DNA of 64,000 nt, taken from assembly GCA_041398605.1 (NCBI GenBank), contig JAWKUK010000020.1, positions 100,872 to 164,871 on the forward strand, written 5' to 3'. This DNA comes from JAWKUK01 sp041398605 (GTDB taxonomy: Bacteria > Planctomycetota > UBA1135 > GCA-002686595). The notes under the pieces were generated by a model. It was not told where the DNA came from, did no database searches, and saw only the letters and a program-made list of their open reading frames with translations. This document shows, in pieces, positions 18,212 through 28,160 of the stretch. A program made the translations under genes and the position numbers. The first letter of the stretch is position 1; every line of letters starts with the position of its first letter.

Positions 18212-19618
18212 ATGAAGACGGACGGCTTCAGCGTCGGCGCGGTGATCCAGGGGCCGGTGCCCGTTCCTGGCTCGAAGTCGATCGCGCAGCGCGCGCTCGT
18301 GGCCGCGGCGTTTGCGCATGGGACGACCGAGGTCGTCGGCCTGCCTCCGTCTGACGATGTCCTGCGGGCGCTCGGCGTGGCGCGTGCCGTTGGGGCGCGC
18401 TTCCCGAGCGCTGGCCGCGCCGACGACCCGTTTGTCGACGCGCTGCTGCGGCGCCGCGGCCAGGGGCGCCTGACGGGCGCGCCCCCGCTGGTCTCCGATG
18501 CCGCGCGTTCGTGGTGCACCGCTGAGGTCGGCGAGTCCGGGACGCTGGCGCGCCTCTCGACGGCGCTCTTGGGCCTCGCGCGGCCGGCAGGCTCGGGCGC
18601 TTCCATCGTGCCTGCCGGGAGCCTCGCGCGTCGGCGGAGCCCCGCATTGTTCGCGGCCCTGCGCGCCGCAGGCGCTGGGGTCGAGCACGTGCCCGGCGCA
18701 GAGCACGGCTGGCCGGTGATGCTGACGGCCCCGCCGCGCGTGCGCACGGTACGGCTCGTGTCTCCGACCTCGAGCCAAGAGGTCTCCGCGCTCCTGATGG
18801 CGCTCGCTGCCCATGAGGGGGTCTCGCGCCTCGAGGTCTTCGGCGGGATACCGAGCGAGCCCTATGTCGGCTTGACCCTCGACCTTCTCGATCGCTTTGG
18901 CGTCGGCCTCGAGCGCTTGCCCCCTGACCGCGCGTACGACTCGGATCCCGAGCGCGTTCCGAGCCACGCCTATGTCGTCGGCGGTCCGCTGCGCGCGCCG
19001 GAGGAGCCGCTCGTGATCGAGCCGGATGCCAGCAGCGCCGCCGTGGCCTTGGCTGCGGGCTGCCTCACGGGCGGCGAAGTGTTCGTCGAGGGGCTCGGCG
19101 CCGCCTCCCTGCAGCCGGATCTGGCGTGCATCGAGGTCCTGCGCGCTTTCGGCTGCCATGCCGCTGCGGAGCCCGGCCGTTGGATCGCGGCGGGGCGTCC
19201 GGACCGAGGCGTCGAGCTCGACCTCGAGCACGCGCCTGATCTCGCGCCCGTCGCCGCGGCCCTCGCGGCGGACGTCGCGTTGCGCGGGCTGCAAAGGTCA
19301 CGCTTGACGGGGCTCGGGACGTTGCCAGGCAAAGAGAGCCAGCGCATCGCGGTCCTGGCCCGCGGGCTCGCGGCCCTGGGCGTTGCGACGGAGCACGGCC
19401 CAGATTGGCTCGCGCTCGCGCCGGCGCCAGCGGTCCGCCGCGCCGCGCAGCCGATCCTCCTCGACCCCGCTGGCGATCACCGCATGGCCTTTGCGTTTGC
19501 TCTGATGAGCCTCGTCGTGCCAGACGTGAGGGTCGAGCGCCCAGACTGCGTCGCCAAGTCTTGGCCCACGTTCTGGTCGGACCTCGCCGCCTGTGGCGCG
19601 CAGCGCGCAGCGCGCTGA
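18212..19618 (+). CDS. aroA: 3-phosphoshikimate 1-carboxyvinyltransferase (EPSP synthase), divergent
   Basis: A 468-residue enzyme of the shikimate pathway that transfers enolpyruvate from PEP to shikimate-3-phosphate. It keeps 'PVPGSKSIAQRAL' (PEP/S3P site), 'TSSQEVSALLMAL', 'EPDASSAAVALAAGCL', 'GKESQRIAVLARGLAALG' and 'DHRMAFAFAL'. The usual NAGTAxR loop is replaced by ESGTLARL, which is unusual. An insert near residues 60-100 makes it about 40 residues longer than typical. A perfect hairpin follows. Confidence 0.9.
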   Translation: MKTDGFSVGAVIQGPVPVPGSKSIAQRALVAAAFAHGTTEVVGLPPSDDVLRALGVARAVGARFPSAGRADDPFVDALLRRRGQGRLTGAPPLVSDAARSWCTAEVGESGTLARLSTALLGLARPAGSGASIVPAGSLARRRSPALFAALRAAGAGVEHVPGAEHGWPVMLTAPPRVRTVRLVSPTSSQEVSALLMALAAHEGVSRLEVFGGIPSEPYVGLTLDLLDRFGVGLERLPPDRAYDSDPERVPSHAYVVGGPLRAPEEPLVIEPDASSAAVALAAGCLTGGEVFVEGLGAASLQPDLACIEVLRAFGCHAAAEPGRWIAAGRPDRGVELDLEHAPDLAPVAAALAADVALRGLQRSRLTGLGTLPGKESQRIAVLARGLAALGVATEHGPDWLALAPAPAVRRAAQPILLDPAGDHRMAFAFALMSLVVPDVRVERPDCVAKSWPTFWSDLAACGAQRAAR

Positions 19619-19683
19619 TCGGGCCGCGCTCCCTTGAGCGGGTGACGGCTACACGGTCGTCGCGCGTCGCGTCGACCAAGCGC

Positions 19684-19717
19684 GCGGGCCGAGCGATCTC
19701 TCGATCGCTCGGCCCGC
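19684..19717. terminator. Perfect 14-bp hairpin between convergent genes
   Basis: The arms are 19684-19697 and 19704-19717 with a 6-nt loop. It sits 66 bp after the aroA stop and 60 bp before the stop of the converging lipoprotein gene, so it could act in both directions. Confidence 0.75.
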
Positions 19718-19776
19718 GTGCGGTCTGAACGTGGGGTCCAAACGTGGGGTGGCTGCGCCCCACCTCGCTCAGCCGA

Positions 19777-22700
19777 TCACTGCTGCGCCCAGGAGAGCGC
19801 GATCGACGACAGGGACGCCGTCAGCCCGGACTCGACGTTGTTGGTGAACGTCAGGCCGATCTGGATGAACTGGGCGCCCGTCAGGTCCGCGACGTTCGTC
19901 CGCCAGGTGTCGTTCGTGTGGAACGTGATGCCCTCGTTCTGCAGGATCGCTGCGCCGTCGCAGCGAATCGGGTCGTGGGAGATACTGCCGTCGCAGACGT
20001 TCTCCAGGGCCATCGCGAAGTCCGGGTAGAAGTCACCGTAGGGATCGATCTCACGCGCATCCGCCCGCGAGCGGTGCATGTCCGGGATGATCGATGCGCC
20101 GCGATAGGTCACCGCGATCGACGTCCCCGTCGGCTGGTCCTCCGGCCGCGGCGTGAGCACCGCGGGGAAGAACGTCGGGTTCGGGAAGCGCGGGTCCTCC
20201 GAGGTCTGCGGGTTGCCGTCAGACAGCAGCGGGTTGATGGCGGGGAAGTACACCGAGGCTGACCGGCTGACGCGAACCACGAGGTCGAGGGCGCCCAGGT
20301 AGAACGTGTTGTCGACGCCGGGGGTGCCGACGCCGGGCGGCGTGCCCGTCGGATTGAAGCCACCGTTGGCCTGCACTTCGAGGTCGGGGTCGACAAAGAC
20401 CTGGTTGCCAGAGGTGTCGAAGCCCCCGGCCGAGAAGGCCCGGAAGTTCGGCACCGTCTGCGTGGGGTGCGCCATCGACGTGTCGAACAAGTTCTGCGTC
20501 TGCGCGCCCGAGGACGCGAAGCAGTCGAACTCGATCAGCAGCGGCAACGCGACCGACTCGACGAAGCCCGCCGAGAAGAACTGGTTGGCGCACGCGGTCA
20601 TACCGCAGTCCATCAGCGGCATCGCCGGCGGCATGCCCGGACCCGGGAAGATCGGCGTCGCGTTGCCGGTGAGCTGGTGCCACTTGATCGGGTACACGCC
20701 AGCGCCGCCTGGCCCGCCGCGGGTGCGGATCGAGCTGTCGCGCCACGTGTAATACCGCTTGTCCGCCGGCGCGAGGCCGCGGTTCTGCGGTAGCGGCACC
20801 ATGTTCGTCCCGCTCGGGGTCTGGAACACGTTGCCCGGAATGACTTGGTACCCGCGGAAGTCCTCGTGGACGACGGTCGCAGGGTCCTCGACGATGCTGA
20901 GGTAGTTGTTCTCGAAGGTCGACGTGAGACCGGACCCAGGGAACGCGATCGCGCCCTGCGGAGTCAGCGCTTCATCGGGTGCGAAGAAGCAGTGCGTCAT
21001 GCTCATGCGGAAGCGCGCATAGCTCTCGAAGATCACGCCACCGGACTGCGGTGCGAGCGACACGCCCTCGACGTCGATGTTGATCTGAGTGCCATCGAGG
21101 CGCCCGTCGATGCGATCGTCGATCTTGAGCGGCAGGTCCGCGTCGAAGTCGATCATGCGATAGATGATCTGCGTCTTCGCACCGAACGTGCTCAGCGGCA
21201 ACGTCTGGCCCGTGGGCTGCTGCTGCATCGCGCCGGGGAGGCGTTGGTTGCGGTCGGCGACGAGCTGCGAGCGCGTGACCGGGCGCGGGCGGATCAACTG
21301 ACGACCCACGTCGTAAACGTGCTGACCGCCCCATTCCGGCCGGATCTCTTCGAAGGTCACGCCTCCGATCGTTTCGCCGATCTTCGGCGACTCCTCGTCC
21401 GCACCGTCGAAGCGCACCACGCGACCGCCCGTGCGCTGCGACGAGGAGCTCGACAGCAACGAGAACGGCACCGGTTGCAAGCCCGAGAGCACCTCGTTCC
21501 CGGAGAGGTCGGTCGGCGCGAAGGTCTCCGTGCTGAGCCGCACGAAGTAGGTCTCCGCCGTCCCTTGGGTGTGGGCGAGCGCCAGCTCGGGTGTGAACGT
21601 GAACTCCTGGAGGTCGACGCTGCGTTGCACGCTGCCGGGAACGTAGTCGATCGGCTCCTGCGGGACCTCGCGGCGCGTCAGGCCGAACGAGTCGAAGACC
21701 GTCAGCGAGCTCGAATCGATCGGCTCGTTGAAGCGCACGGTGTAGGTCGAGTTCGGTTGGATGCCCGTGCCCGGGGCGTTCGCGCCGCCGTTGCCTGGCG
21801 GGGTGATCTCGAGGAAGCAGATCGCGCGCGCGCGGTCCTCGTTGTCGTCGTAGGGCACGAGGTACTGCGCCGGCGCGGCGCCGTTCGAGATGAAGAGGCC
21901 GGGGTCGCCGTTCCAAGTGTCAGGGATGACCACGAGCCGCACCGGCACGTTCACCGCCACGCCAGCGTCGACCGTGATCGTCTGGCCGGCAGGGAGGTCG
22001 ATCTCCGCGAACAAGCCCGGCTGCGTGATGATGTCACCGGCGAGCGGCGACTGCGCGCAGAACGCGGACTGGAACGTCACCTGCGGGAGCAAGAACCGGA
22101 ACGGGTCCGTCGGGGACGGCTGCGGCGGCATGTCGATCGACAGGTCGAGCGAGCCGACGATGCGCGGCGCGCTGTCGTCGCGCAGATAGCCATTGAAGGG
22201 GTCACCGGTCACGGCCTGGTTGCCGCCGGCGCGCATGGCCCGCACGACGTCGCGCGTGTTCGTGCCGAAGTCCACCGAGCCGTTGTTGCTCGAGGCGAGC
22301 GTGTGCCCGGTCGGGTTCTGCAGCAGCACGTCGGTGCTGAGGGCCGAGCGCCGCGTCGGGATGCGGACCTGGATGTTCGACAGCACCTGCTCGATGCTCG
22401 CGGGGAAGCCGGTCGTGTTGACCGGCAACGGGGGGCTGGTCGAGAACGACTCGAGCTCCGACACGGTCGGGTCGACGATCACGCGGGTCGAGTAGAAGCT
22501 CGAGGTGCCGTCACCGTCCGGGTCCGCGATGTCTCCGTGGTTGGCGTCCGCCAGCAAGCGCGACTCAAAGGGGAAGGTGGTCGGGACGCCGACGACGACC
22601 TTCACCGACTGGTCCGTGATCGTCGCCGGGTCGATGAGGTCGCTGAACTGCATCACGAAGGCCGCGTTGCGCGGGACCATCGTGTAGGCGCCCGCGCCGA

Positions 22701-23217
22701 CAAAGCCGTTGTCGGCGACGACGCGCAGCTGGTCGCCGAGCAGCTTGACGAACTGCTGGAGCTGCGCGAGCTCCGCCGGCACGTCCACCCTGCGGAAGAC
22801 GACGAGGGATTGCTCGCCCGTGATCTGGCTCGTGCGCACCTCGTAATCGATCCCATTGCCGAGATCGTTCGGGTTCATCACGAAGTTCGTGTGGATCACC
22901 ACTTCGGCGCCGCTGCTGTCGAACGCGATCACGCGCACGAGGCGGCCGAAGTAGGTTTGGACGAGCCGGACCTCAGGCGCGCTGCCGCCGTCGTTGGCCT
23001 CGACGATGAACCCAAGATTCGTGTCTGGGTTCGTCTGGAAGCTACCGACGGGCAAGGTGCCGCCGTTGGGCGTCGACGTGTTGTTGCACGCCGAGAGGGC
23101 GACCGCGAGGAGTCCAGAGCCGATCCAGTTGCCGAGCCGAAGAGCGCGGCGCTCCTGCTCGAGGCCCTTGACCCAGGAGGCGGAGACCCAGGAGGCGGAG
23201 CTCGGGGCGTTGTGCAT
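19777..23217 (-). CDS. Large secreted lipoprotein with Ig-like (SbsA/Big_5-type) domains
   Basis: 1,146 residues. The signal is lipoprotein-like, with the lipobox LSAC followed by NN near residue 42. Most of the chain is beta-rich. At least two stretches (near residues 190 and 490) have the form 'F(N/S)-(E/L)-(P/I)-D-x-x-(T/S)-(I/L)', as in the SbsA/Big_5 Ig-like domain of surface proteins. No catalytic motif was recognised. A 15-bp duplication near the start makes a SASWV repeat. It converges on aroA and is divergent from the GT-C gene. It is probably an outer-surface or adhesin-type protein; the function is unknown. Confidence 0.85.
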   Translation of the reverse strand: MHNAPSSASWVSASWVKGLEQERRALRLGNWIGSGLLAVALSACNNTSTPNGGTLPVGSFQTNPDTNLGFIVEANDGGSAPEVRLVQTYFGRLVRVIAFDSSGAEVVIHTNFVMNPNDLGNGIDYEVRTSQITGEQSLVVFRRVDVPAELAQLQQFVKLLGDQLRVVADNGFVGAGAYTMVPRNAAFVMQFSDLIDPATITDQSVKVVVGVPTTFPFESRLLADANHGDIADPDGDGTSSFYSTRVIVDPTVSELESFSTSPPLPVNTTGFPASIEQVLSNIQVRIPTRRSALSTDVLLQNPTGHTLASSNNGSVDFGTNTRDVVRAMRAGGNQAVTGDPFNGYLRDDSAPRIVGSLDLSIDMPPQPSPTDPFRFLLPQVTFQSAFCAQSPLAGDIITQPGLFAEIDLPAGQTITVDAGVAVNVPVRLVVIPDTWNGDPGLFISNGAAPAQYLVPYDDNEDRARAICFLEITPPGNGGANAPGTGIQPNSTYTVRFNEPIDSSSLTVFDSFGLTRREVPQEPIDYVPGSVQRSVDLQEFTFTPELALAHTQGTAETYFVRLSTETFAPTDLSGNEVLSGLQPVPFSLLSSSSSQRTGGRVVRFDGADEESPKIGETIGGVTFEEIRPEWGGQHVYDVGRQLIRPRPVTRSQLVADRNQRLPGAMQQQPTGQTLPLSTFGAKTQIIYRMIDFDADLPLKIDDRIDGRLDGTQINIDVEGVSLAPQSGGVIFESYARFRMSMTHCFFAPDEALTPQGAIAFPGSGLTSTFENNYLSIVEDPATVVHEDFRGYQVIPGNVFQTPSGTNMVPLPQNRGLAPADKRYYTWRDSSIRTRGGPGGAGVYPIKWHQLTGNATPIFPGPGMPPAMPLMDCGMTACANQFFSAGFVESVALPLLIEFDCFASSGAQTQNLFDTSMAHPTQTVPNFRAFSAGGFDTSGNQVFVDPDLEVQANGGFNPTGTPPGVGTPGVDNTFYLGALDLVVRVSRSASVYFPAINPLLSDGNPQTSEDPRFPNPTFFPAVLTPRPEDQPTGTSIAVTYRGASIIPDMHRSRADAREIDPYGDFYPDFAMALENVCDGSISHDPIRCDGAAILQNEGITFHTNDTWRTNVADLTGAQFIQIGLTFTNNVESGLTASLSSIALSWAQQ
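23171..23200. repeat. 15-bp perfect tandem duplication in the lipoprotein's N-terminus
   Basis: Two identical 15-bp units encode a duplicated SASWV just after the start codon, upstream of the signal peptide's hydrophobic core. Confidence 0.9.
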
Positions 23218-23512
23218 GGTGGGGTGACCCCTGGTCGGGGTCGCATCGGTGGGGGATGGCTCGCCGGCGCCCCCAATAGGGCGCGAACCGTCGAGGGTGC
23301 AATGTCGAGGACGCAGCGGCGCCCCTGGGGGGAAGACGCGCAAAATCCGTACCCAGCCGCGGGGCCGGATCCGTGCCCCTAAGGGTACGCACGCCAGGCC
23401 CTCCAGGCAACGAGATCGGCGTTTCAGCCCCTGAGGGTGCGGATCCGCACGTTCGCCGGGGGGCACTTGGGGCGAGCCGCTCAGGTGGGGGCGTCCGGTA
23501 CCATCCACGCCG
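23218..23512. other. Divergent intergenic region
   Basis: 295 bp between the large lipoprotein and the GT-C gene. It must hold both promoters. Short self-complementary stretches (for example gacccc/ggggtc near 23225-23241) are present; no clear operator was seen. Confidence 0.3.
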
Positions 23513-25297
23513 ATGGAACGTCCCGGGATCGTCACGCGCAGCGCCCCGCCTGTGGACCGGGCCACCAGGGGCCCCCGCCGTTGCATCGGGGTTGTCGCCG
23601 CCCTGTGCGCGCTCACTGCGCCCGTGGCCCTCGTCGGCGCCCGCCCCGGCAGCCTCGACGACGCCTTCGTGGTGCTCGTCTCCGCGCGGAGCCTCGCATC
23701 GCGAGGGTACTTCGGCTGGGTGGAGTCGGGAGGGGACGCGGGTTGCACGAGCCTCCTGGATGTACTCCAGAAGGCCTTCGTGGTCGGCGCTACGGACCCG
23801 CTCGCTGCATCGGGCTGGCTCGGGCTCGCCTGGTTGGCGCTCGCGGCCGGGCTCGCAGGGGCCCTCTCCTGGTGGCTCTCTGCGGGCGTGGCGCCGACCA
23901 TGCCGTTGCGAGCGCGCTGGCACGCCGCCCCGCGGCTCGCCCTCGCGCTGGCGGCGGCGCTGACCCCGGGGCTCGTCGAGGGCACCGCCTACTTCCTCGA
24001 GACCCCGCTCTTTGGCGCGCTCTGGGCCGTGTCGCTGGGCGCCGCGGCCGCGGCTCGACCTCGGGTCGCGTTTGGGCTCGCGCTGCTCCTGCCGCTCGCG
24101 CGGCCAGAGGGCCACGTCCTCGGGCCTGCGGCGTGGCTTGCGGCCGCCTTTGTCGCCGGGCGCTCGCCCCAGCGCATCGCGCGGGGCGCGGTGGCCGTCG
24201 TCCTGGCGCAGGCCCTGCTGCTCGGCGCGCGCGCCGCGCTCTTGGGCTCGCTGTTCCCCAGCAGCTACTACGCCAAGTCGAGCGACACGCTCTGGTTCGA
24301 GGTGCGTGACGGGCTCGACTACGTGGCCGCGTTCGGCGCGACCCCCGCGGGCGTCGCGCTCGGTCTCGCGGTCGCCCTGGGGCTCTCTAGCGCGCTTTGG
24401 TCCAGCGCGGGGCGCACCGCGGGGCCGACCGCGCCCGAGCCTGCCTCGAGCGTCGCTCGCGGCGCGACGGTCGGGACCTGCAGGCCCCGGCGCCCGCTGG
24501 CCCTGGCAGCGCTCGGGCTCGTCGCGCTCGTGGTCGTCGTCGGCTCTGGGGGCGATGGCTACCTCGGCGCACGCCTGCTCATGCCGGCGACGCTCGCGCT
24601 CTGGTGCGCCGTCGCCGCGGCGGTGCCCCTCACGCGGACGGCGGCCCACGGCGGGGTCGAGCTCGGCGTGCTTGGGCTCGCCGCCCTCGCGTCCGCGCTC
24701 TTGGCGCTGTGGGTGCCGCTGGTCACGCCGCTCGATAGTGTGCGGGCCCTCGTCGCCGGCCCGACGGGGCTCGCTGCCTTTGCGCCCGACCGCGGCGTGA
24801 CCCGGGCCCTCGAGGACGCGCTCGGACCGGCCAGCGCGCCTCGGGCGACTCCCCCCGACCCCATGGCCAGGGTCCTCGCGCACCGCCACGCGCAGCGCTT
24901 CGCCTGGTTCGCGCCGCACCTTGAGCTGCTCGATCTCACCGGCTTGACCGACCCCGAGGTCGCGCGCCTCCCCGCGCCCGGCCCGGTCCGCTTCGGCCGC
25001 GACGCGCTGGAGCTCGCGCTCGAATGCGGGGTCGGCGCGTTGCACCTCGACCACCAGCTCTGGCGCCCGCGGGCCTGGTGGAGCGAACCAGCGGTCGAGG
25101 CGCTCTCCGACCCCAGCGTCGCCGACGCATTCCTCGGGCGACCGTTGATGTCCCGCGCCCTCGCGCAGCGCTTCGCGGCGAGCTATGTCCTTGCCACGCT
25201 CGAGGACGCGTGGGGGCGTGGTCGGCACGTGAACGTGCTCGTTCGGCGCGACCTGGCGCCCAACTTCCGGCGCGCCGGCTTCACCGTCGGCGGCTGA
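23513..25297 (+). CDS. Polytopic membrane protein, GT-C glycosyltransferase-like
   Basis: 594 residues with around ten hydrophobic segments. After the first membrane segment comes 'GSLDDAFVVLVSARSLASRGYFGWVESGG-AGCTSLL', the DD-containing first loop typical of GT-C membrane glycosyltransferases, which use polyprenyl-phosphate sugars. A soluble C-terminal region of about 180 residues follows. It probably transfers a sugar to a lipid or cell-surface glycan on the outer face of the cytoplasmic membrane. The ATG at 23513 begins MERPGIV. It ends 10 bp from the convergent kinase gene. Confidence 0.78.
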   Translation: MERPGIVTRSAPPVDRATRGPRRCIGVVAALCALTAPVALVGARPGSLDDAFVVLVSARSLASRGYFGWVESGGDAGCTSLLDVLQKAFVVGATDPLAASGWLGLAWLALAAGLAGALSWWLSAGVAPTMPLRARWHAAPRLALALAAALTPGLVEGTAYFLETPLFGALWAVSLGAAAAARPRVAFGLALLLPLARPEGHVLGPAAWLAAAFVAGRSPQRIARGAVAVVLAQALLLGARAALLGSLFPSSYYAKSSDTLWFEVRDGLDYVAAFGATPAGVALGLAVALGLSSALWSSAGRTAGPTAPEPASSVARGATVGTCRPRRPLALAALGLVALVVVVGSGGDGYLGARLLMPATLALWCAVAAAVPLTRTAAHGGVELGVLGLAALASALLALWVPLVTPLDSVRALVAGPTGLAAFAPDRGVTRALEDALGPASAPRATPPDPMARVLAHRHAQRFAWFAPHLELLDLTGLTDPEVARLPAPGPVRFGRDALELALECGVGALHLDHQLWRPRAWWSEPAVEALSDPSVADAFLGRPLMSRALAQRFAASYVLATLEDAWGRGRHVNVLVRRDLAPNFRRAGFTVGG

Positions 25298-25307
25298 GCG
25301 CCGCGGG

Positions 25308-28106
25308 TCACTCGCGCTTGCCGATCATCTGCCGCACGAACGCCAGCATCTCCTTCGACTTCATGTCGTTCGAGTACTCGGGCCGGGCCGCGAGCTCGGT
25401 CGCCTCGTCGAGCAGCTCGTGCGCGCGGGTCTTGTTGTCGGCGAGGTTCGCCGCAAACGCGGCGAGCGCCAGGGTGTAGGGGTGCTTCGGGTCACGGTGC
25501 CGCGGGTTGCGCCCGAAGAGCCCGCCAACGCGGCGCAAGGCCGGCATGTAGTTGCCGGAGCGCAGCGTCAATGCATCGTGCAGGCGGTCGTAGAGCCCGA
25601 GCTCATCGCTCGGCGCCTCTGCTTGCAGGAACGCCACGGCACGGATGCCGATCGCAAAGTCCGGGTGCCCCTGCGGCAGCGCCTTGTCGTAGAAGAGCGC
25701 CTGGGCGAGCCGCTCGAGCGCGTCCTTCTGTTTGCGGACCTCTGCGGCAGCGCCCTCGAGCTCGCGGCGCAGGGTGATGACCTCGAGCTGTGCCTCGATG
25801 GCGGCGCCGAGCCGGCCATGGGCCTCATAACGATCGGCCGCGGAATCGAGCGCTCCGGTGAGGACGCGCCCGCTGACGTTGGGGATCTGCCGGACGTCCT
25901 CGATCGCAGCGGCGACCCCCGCCAACGCCTCATCGACGTCGCCCGGCCCGCCGCGCTCCAGGAGCGTCTCTGCGAGCAGCGAGCGCGCGGCGCTCCGCTG
26001 CTTCGCGACCTCAGGCTTCCCCGATTGGTAGGCTGCGATCGCCTCGCGCAGGAACGTCAGGATCGCTTCTTGTGGGAACACCTTGGCCTCGACGTTCCAC
26101 TGGACGAGCTGGAGGCGGACGTCGCCGCGGGAGGAGGCCCGTCCCGACGCGCCGTCAGGGTAGAGCTGGTCGATCGCCTGGAGGAAGTCGAGCCAGACCG
26201 GTCCGAGCACGGAATCGCGGCCGTTCAGGGAGGCGCGCATGAGGCACGCTTGGGCCGTACGCAGGATCCCGAGCTGGTTGTCCGGCTGCTCGGCCTTGAC
26301 GATCTCGAGGGCCTCGAAGTTCAGCGCCAGCGCCCCGTCGATGTCACCCTTGCCCTGCTTCACGTCCGCGAGCGCGAGCCGCGGCGCGTTCATTTGCACC
26401 ATCTTCCTGCCGAACGCCGCGGCTTCGACCGCGAGCGCCGCGCCGAGCATCGGCTCTGCGTCCTCGTTCAGGCCGTTGCGCTGCATCAACATCCCGAGCT
26501 GACCCATCAACAGGACGTGCTCCGGCGAACAGTCTCCATGCACGCGGGCTGTGTGCTCGAGGGCCCGCTTGAACTCCTCGATCGCTTCGCTCGTTCGGCC
26601 CGCTTCTTCGAGGCGCTCGGCGAGGAGCCGGCGCACGCCGGCCTCGCCCGGGTGGTTCGCGCCGTAAGCTCGTTCGAAGCTCTCGACGACCCGCGCCGCC
26701 TCGTCGAGCGAGAACTGGCCGGCGCGGTTCGACCCGAGCGTCGCAACGACGTCCGAGAGCGCTTCGTTCTGCGCGCGGGCGATCTCAGCGTTCCGCCGCG
26801 CTTCGACAAAGCCGACGAGCATGAGCGCGACGCCTGCCACGAGCGCCAGCAGCACGATCGCGCCGGCGCCGACCGCGATCCGGTGGCGGCGCACGAACTT
26901 GCGCATGCGGTACACCACGCTCGGAGGCCCCGCCAGCACCGGCATGTTGTCCAGGAAGCGGCCCAGGTCTTGCCCGAACGCAGCCGCGGACTCGTAGCGG
27001 CGCTCGCGCTCCTTCTCGAGCGCCTTCATCACGATCCAGTCGGCCTCGCCGCGCAGCGTCGTGATCAGCTCGCCCTGCTGCACGCCGCGCGCGAGGGCGA
27101 CGGTCGAGCCCTCGACCCCGAGGCGCGTCACGCGCCCCGACGGAGGCAGCGGCTCGTGCTCGCGGATAAAGGTCTGGATCTCCGCCAGCCCGCGGTCGCG
27201 CAGCTCCTTGGCCTCGAACGGGGGCCCGCCCGTCAAGAGCTCGTACAGGACCACCCCGAGGGAGTAGATGTCCGAGCGTGTGTCGACCTCGGCCTCGCCG
27301 TGCTCCGCTTGCTCGGGGCTCATGTACACCGGCGTCCCGATGAACTGGCCGAGCTCCGTGAAGACCGTGCGCTCGGTCAAGCGCTGCGTGGTGGCCTTCG
27401 CGATGCCGAAGTCGATGACCTTCGGCACGTGCTTGCCGTCCCGCAGGGTGACGAGGATGTTCGAGGGCTTGAGGTCGCGGTGGATCAGGCCGCGTTGATG
27501 CGCGTGTTGCAGCGCATCGCAGACGTCGATGAACAGCCGGATCCGCGCGTGTGTGTCCAGCTTCTGTTGGTCGCAGTACTTCGTGATATCGACGCCATCG
27601 ACGAGCTCCATCACGAAGTACGGCCGCCCCGTGTCCGTCGCCCCTGCGTCAAGCACGCGCGCAATGTGGGGGTGATCGAGCACCGCCAAGGCTTGGCGCT
27701 CGGCCTCGAAGCGCGCGATCACCTGGCGCGTGTCCATGCCGAGCTTGATGACCTTGAGCGCCACCTCGCGGCGCACCGGCTCGAGCTGGCGGGCGCGATA
27801 GACGACGCCGAAGCCGCCCTCACCCAGCTCTTCGATCAGCTCGTAGGGGCCGATGACGGTGCCGGGACCTTCGCGCACGTTGGCGACGGAGTCGAGCCCC
27901 TTCGGTCGGACCGCGGGGGTCTCGAGGAACGAGCCCGCGGTCGCATGGGCCGCGAGCAAGTCCAGCACGCGCCCGGCGAGCTCGCGCCGGCCCTGGGACG
28001 CACGCAGGACGTGCGCCGCGCGCTCGGCGGGCGGCAGCGTGAGCGCCTCACCGAAGATGCGTTCGTCCTCGGATTCGGCGCTGCTCGGGTCGTGCGGCTC
28101 ATTCAT
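25308..28106 (-). CDS. Membrane Ser/Thr protein kinase with C-terminal TPR-like repeats
   Basis: 932 residues. A cytoplasmic Hanks-type kinase domain spans about 85-355, with the G-loop GEGGFG (95-100), catalytic Lys118, H-R-D211-L-K-P-S-N, DFG (232-234) and 'GTPVYMSPEQA'. One membrane span lies at about 408-432. The remaining ~500 residues are helical TPR-like repeats on the other side of the membrane. It starts 54 bp downstream of an ECF sigma gene on the same strand, a pairing common in planctomycetes, where the kinase may act on the sigma factor or share its signal. The ATG at 28106 was preferred to an upstream TTG. Confidence 0.93.
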   Translation of the reverse strand: MNEPHDPSSAESEDERIFGEALTLPPAERAAHVLRASQGRRELAGRVLDLLAAHATAGSFLETPAVRPKGLDSVANVREGPGTVIGPYELIEELGEGGFGVVYRARQLEPVRREVALKVIKLGMDTRQVIARFEAERQALAVLDHPHIARVLDAGATDTGRPYFVMELVDGVDITKYCDQQKLDTHARIRLFIDVCDALQHAHQRGLIHRDLKPSNILVTLRDGKHVPKVIDFGIAKATTQRLTERTVFTELGQFIGTPVYMSPEQAEHGEAEVDTRSDIYSLGVVLYELLTGGPPFEAKELRDRGLAEIQTFIREHEPLPPSGRVTRLGVEGSTVALARGVQQGELITTLRGEADWIVMKALEKERERRYESAAAFGQDLGRFLDNMPVLAGPPSVVYRMRKFVRRHRIAVGAGAIVLLALVAGVALMLVGFVEARRNAEIARAQNEALSDVVATLGSNRAGQFSLDEAARVVESFERAYGANHPGEAGVRRLLAERLEEAGRTSEAIEEFKRALEHTARVHGDCSPEHVLLMGQLGMLMQRNGLNEDAEPMLGAALAVEAAAFGRKMVQMNAPRLALADVKQGKGDIDGALALNFEALEIVKAEQPDNQLGILRTAQACLMRASLNGRDSVLGPVWLDFLQAIDQLYPDGASGRASSRGDVRLQLVQWNVEAKVFPQEAILTFLREAIAAYQSGKPEVAKQRSAARSLLAETLLERGGPGDVDEALAGVAAAIEDVRQIPNVSGRVLTGALDSAADRYEAHGRLGAAIEAQLEVITLRRELEGAAAEVRKQKDALERLAQALFYDKALPQGHPDFAIGIRAVAFLQAEAPSDELGLYDRLHDALTLRSGNYMPALRRVGGLFGRNPRHRDPKHPYTLALAAFAANLADNKTRAHELLDEATELAARPEYSNDMKSKEMLAFVRQMIGKRE

Positions 28107-28160
28107 CGGTGTCGAAGGGCCATGGCGACGCAAGGTGGGCGCGCGCCGCAGGCTTTCCTG

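Noticed and set aside
18136..18747. Upstream extension of purC by about 200 codons
   Set aside because: It overlaps aroA entirely and reads as low-complexity Arg/Ser; the conserved SAICAR synthase N-terminus begins at 18135.
20845..23382. Very long plus-strand open frame opposite the large lipoprotein gene
   Set aside because: Its translation is Arg/Asp/Val/Glu-rich without motifs; it is the antisense shadow of a signal-peptide-bearing gene in GC-rich DNA.
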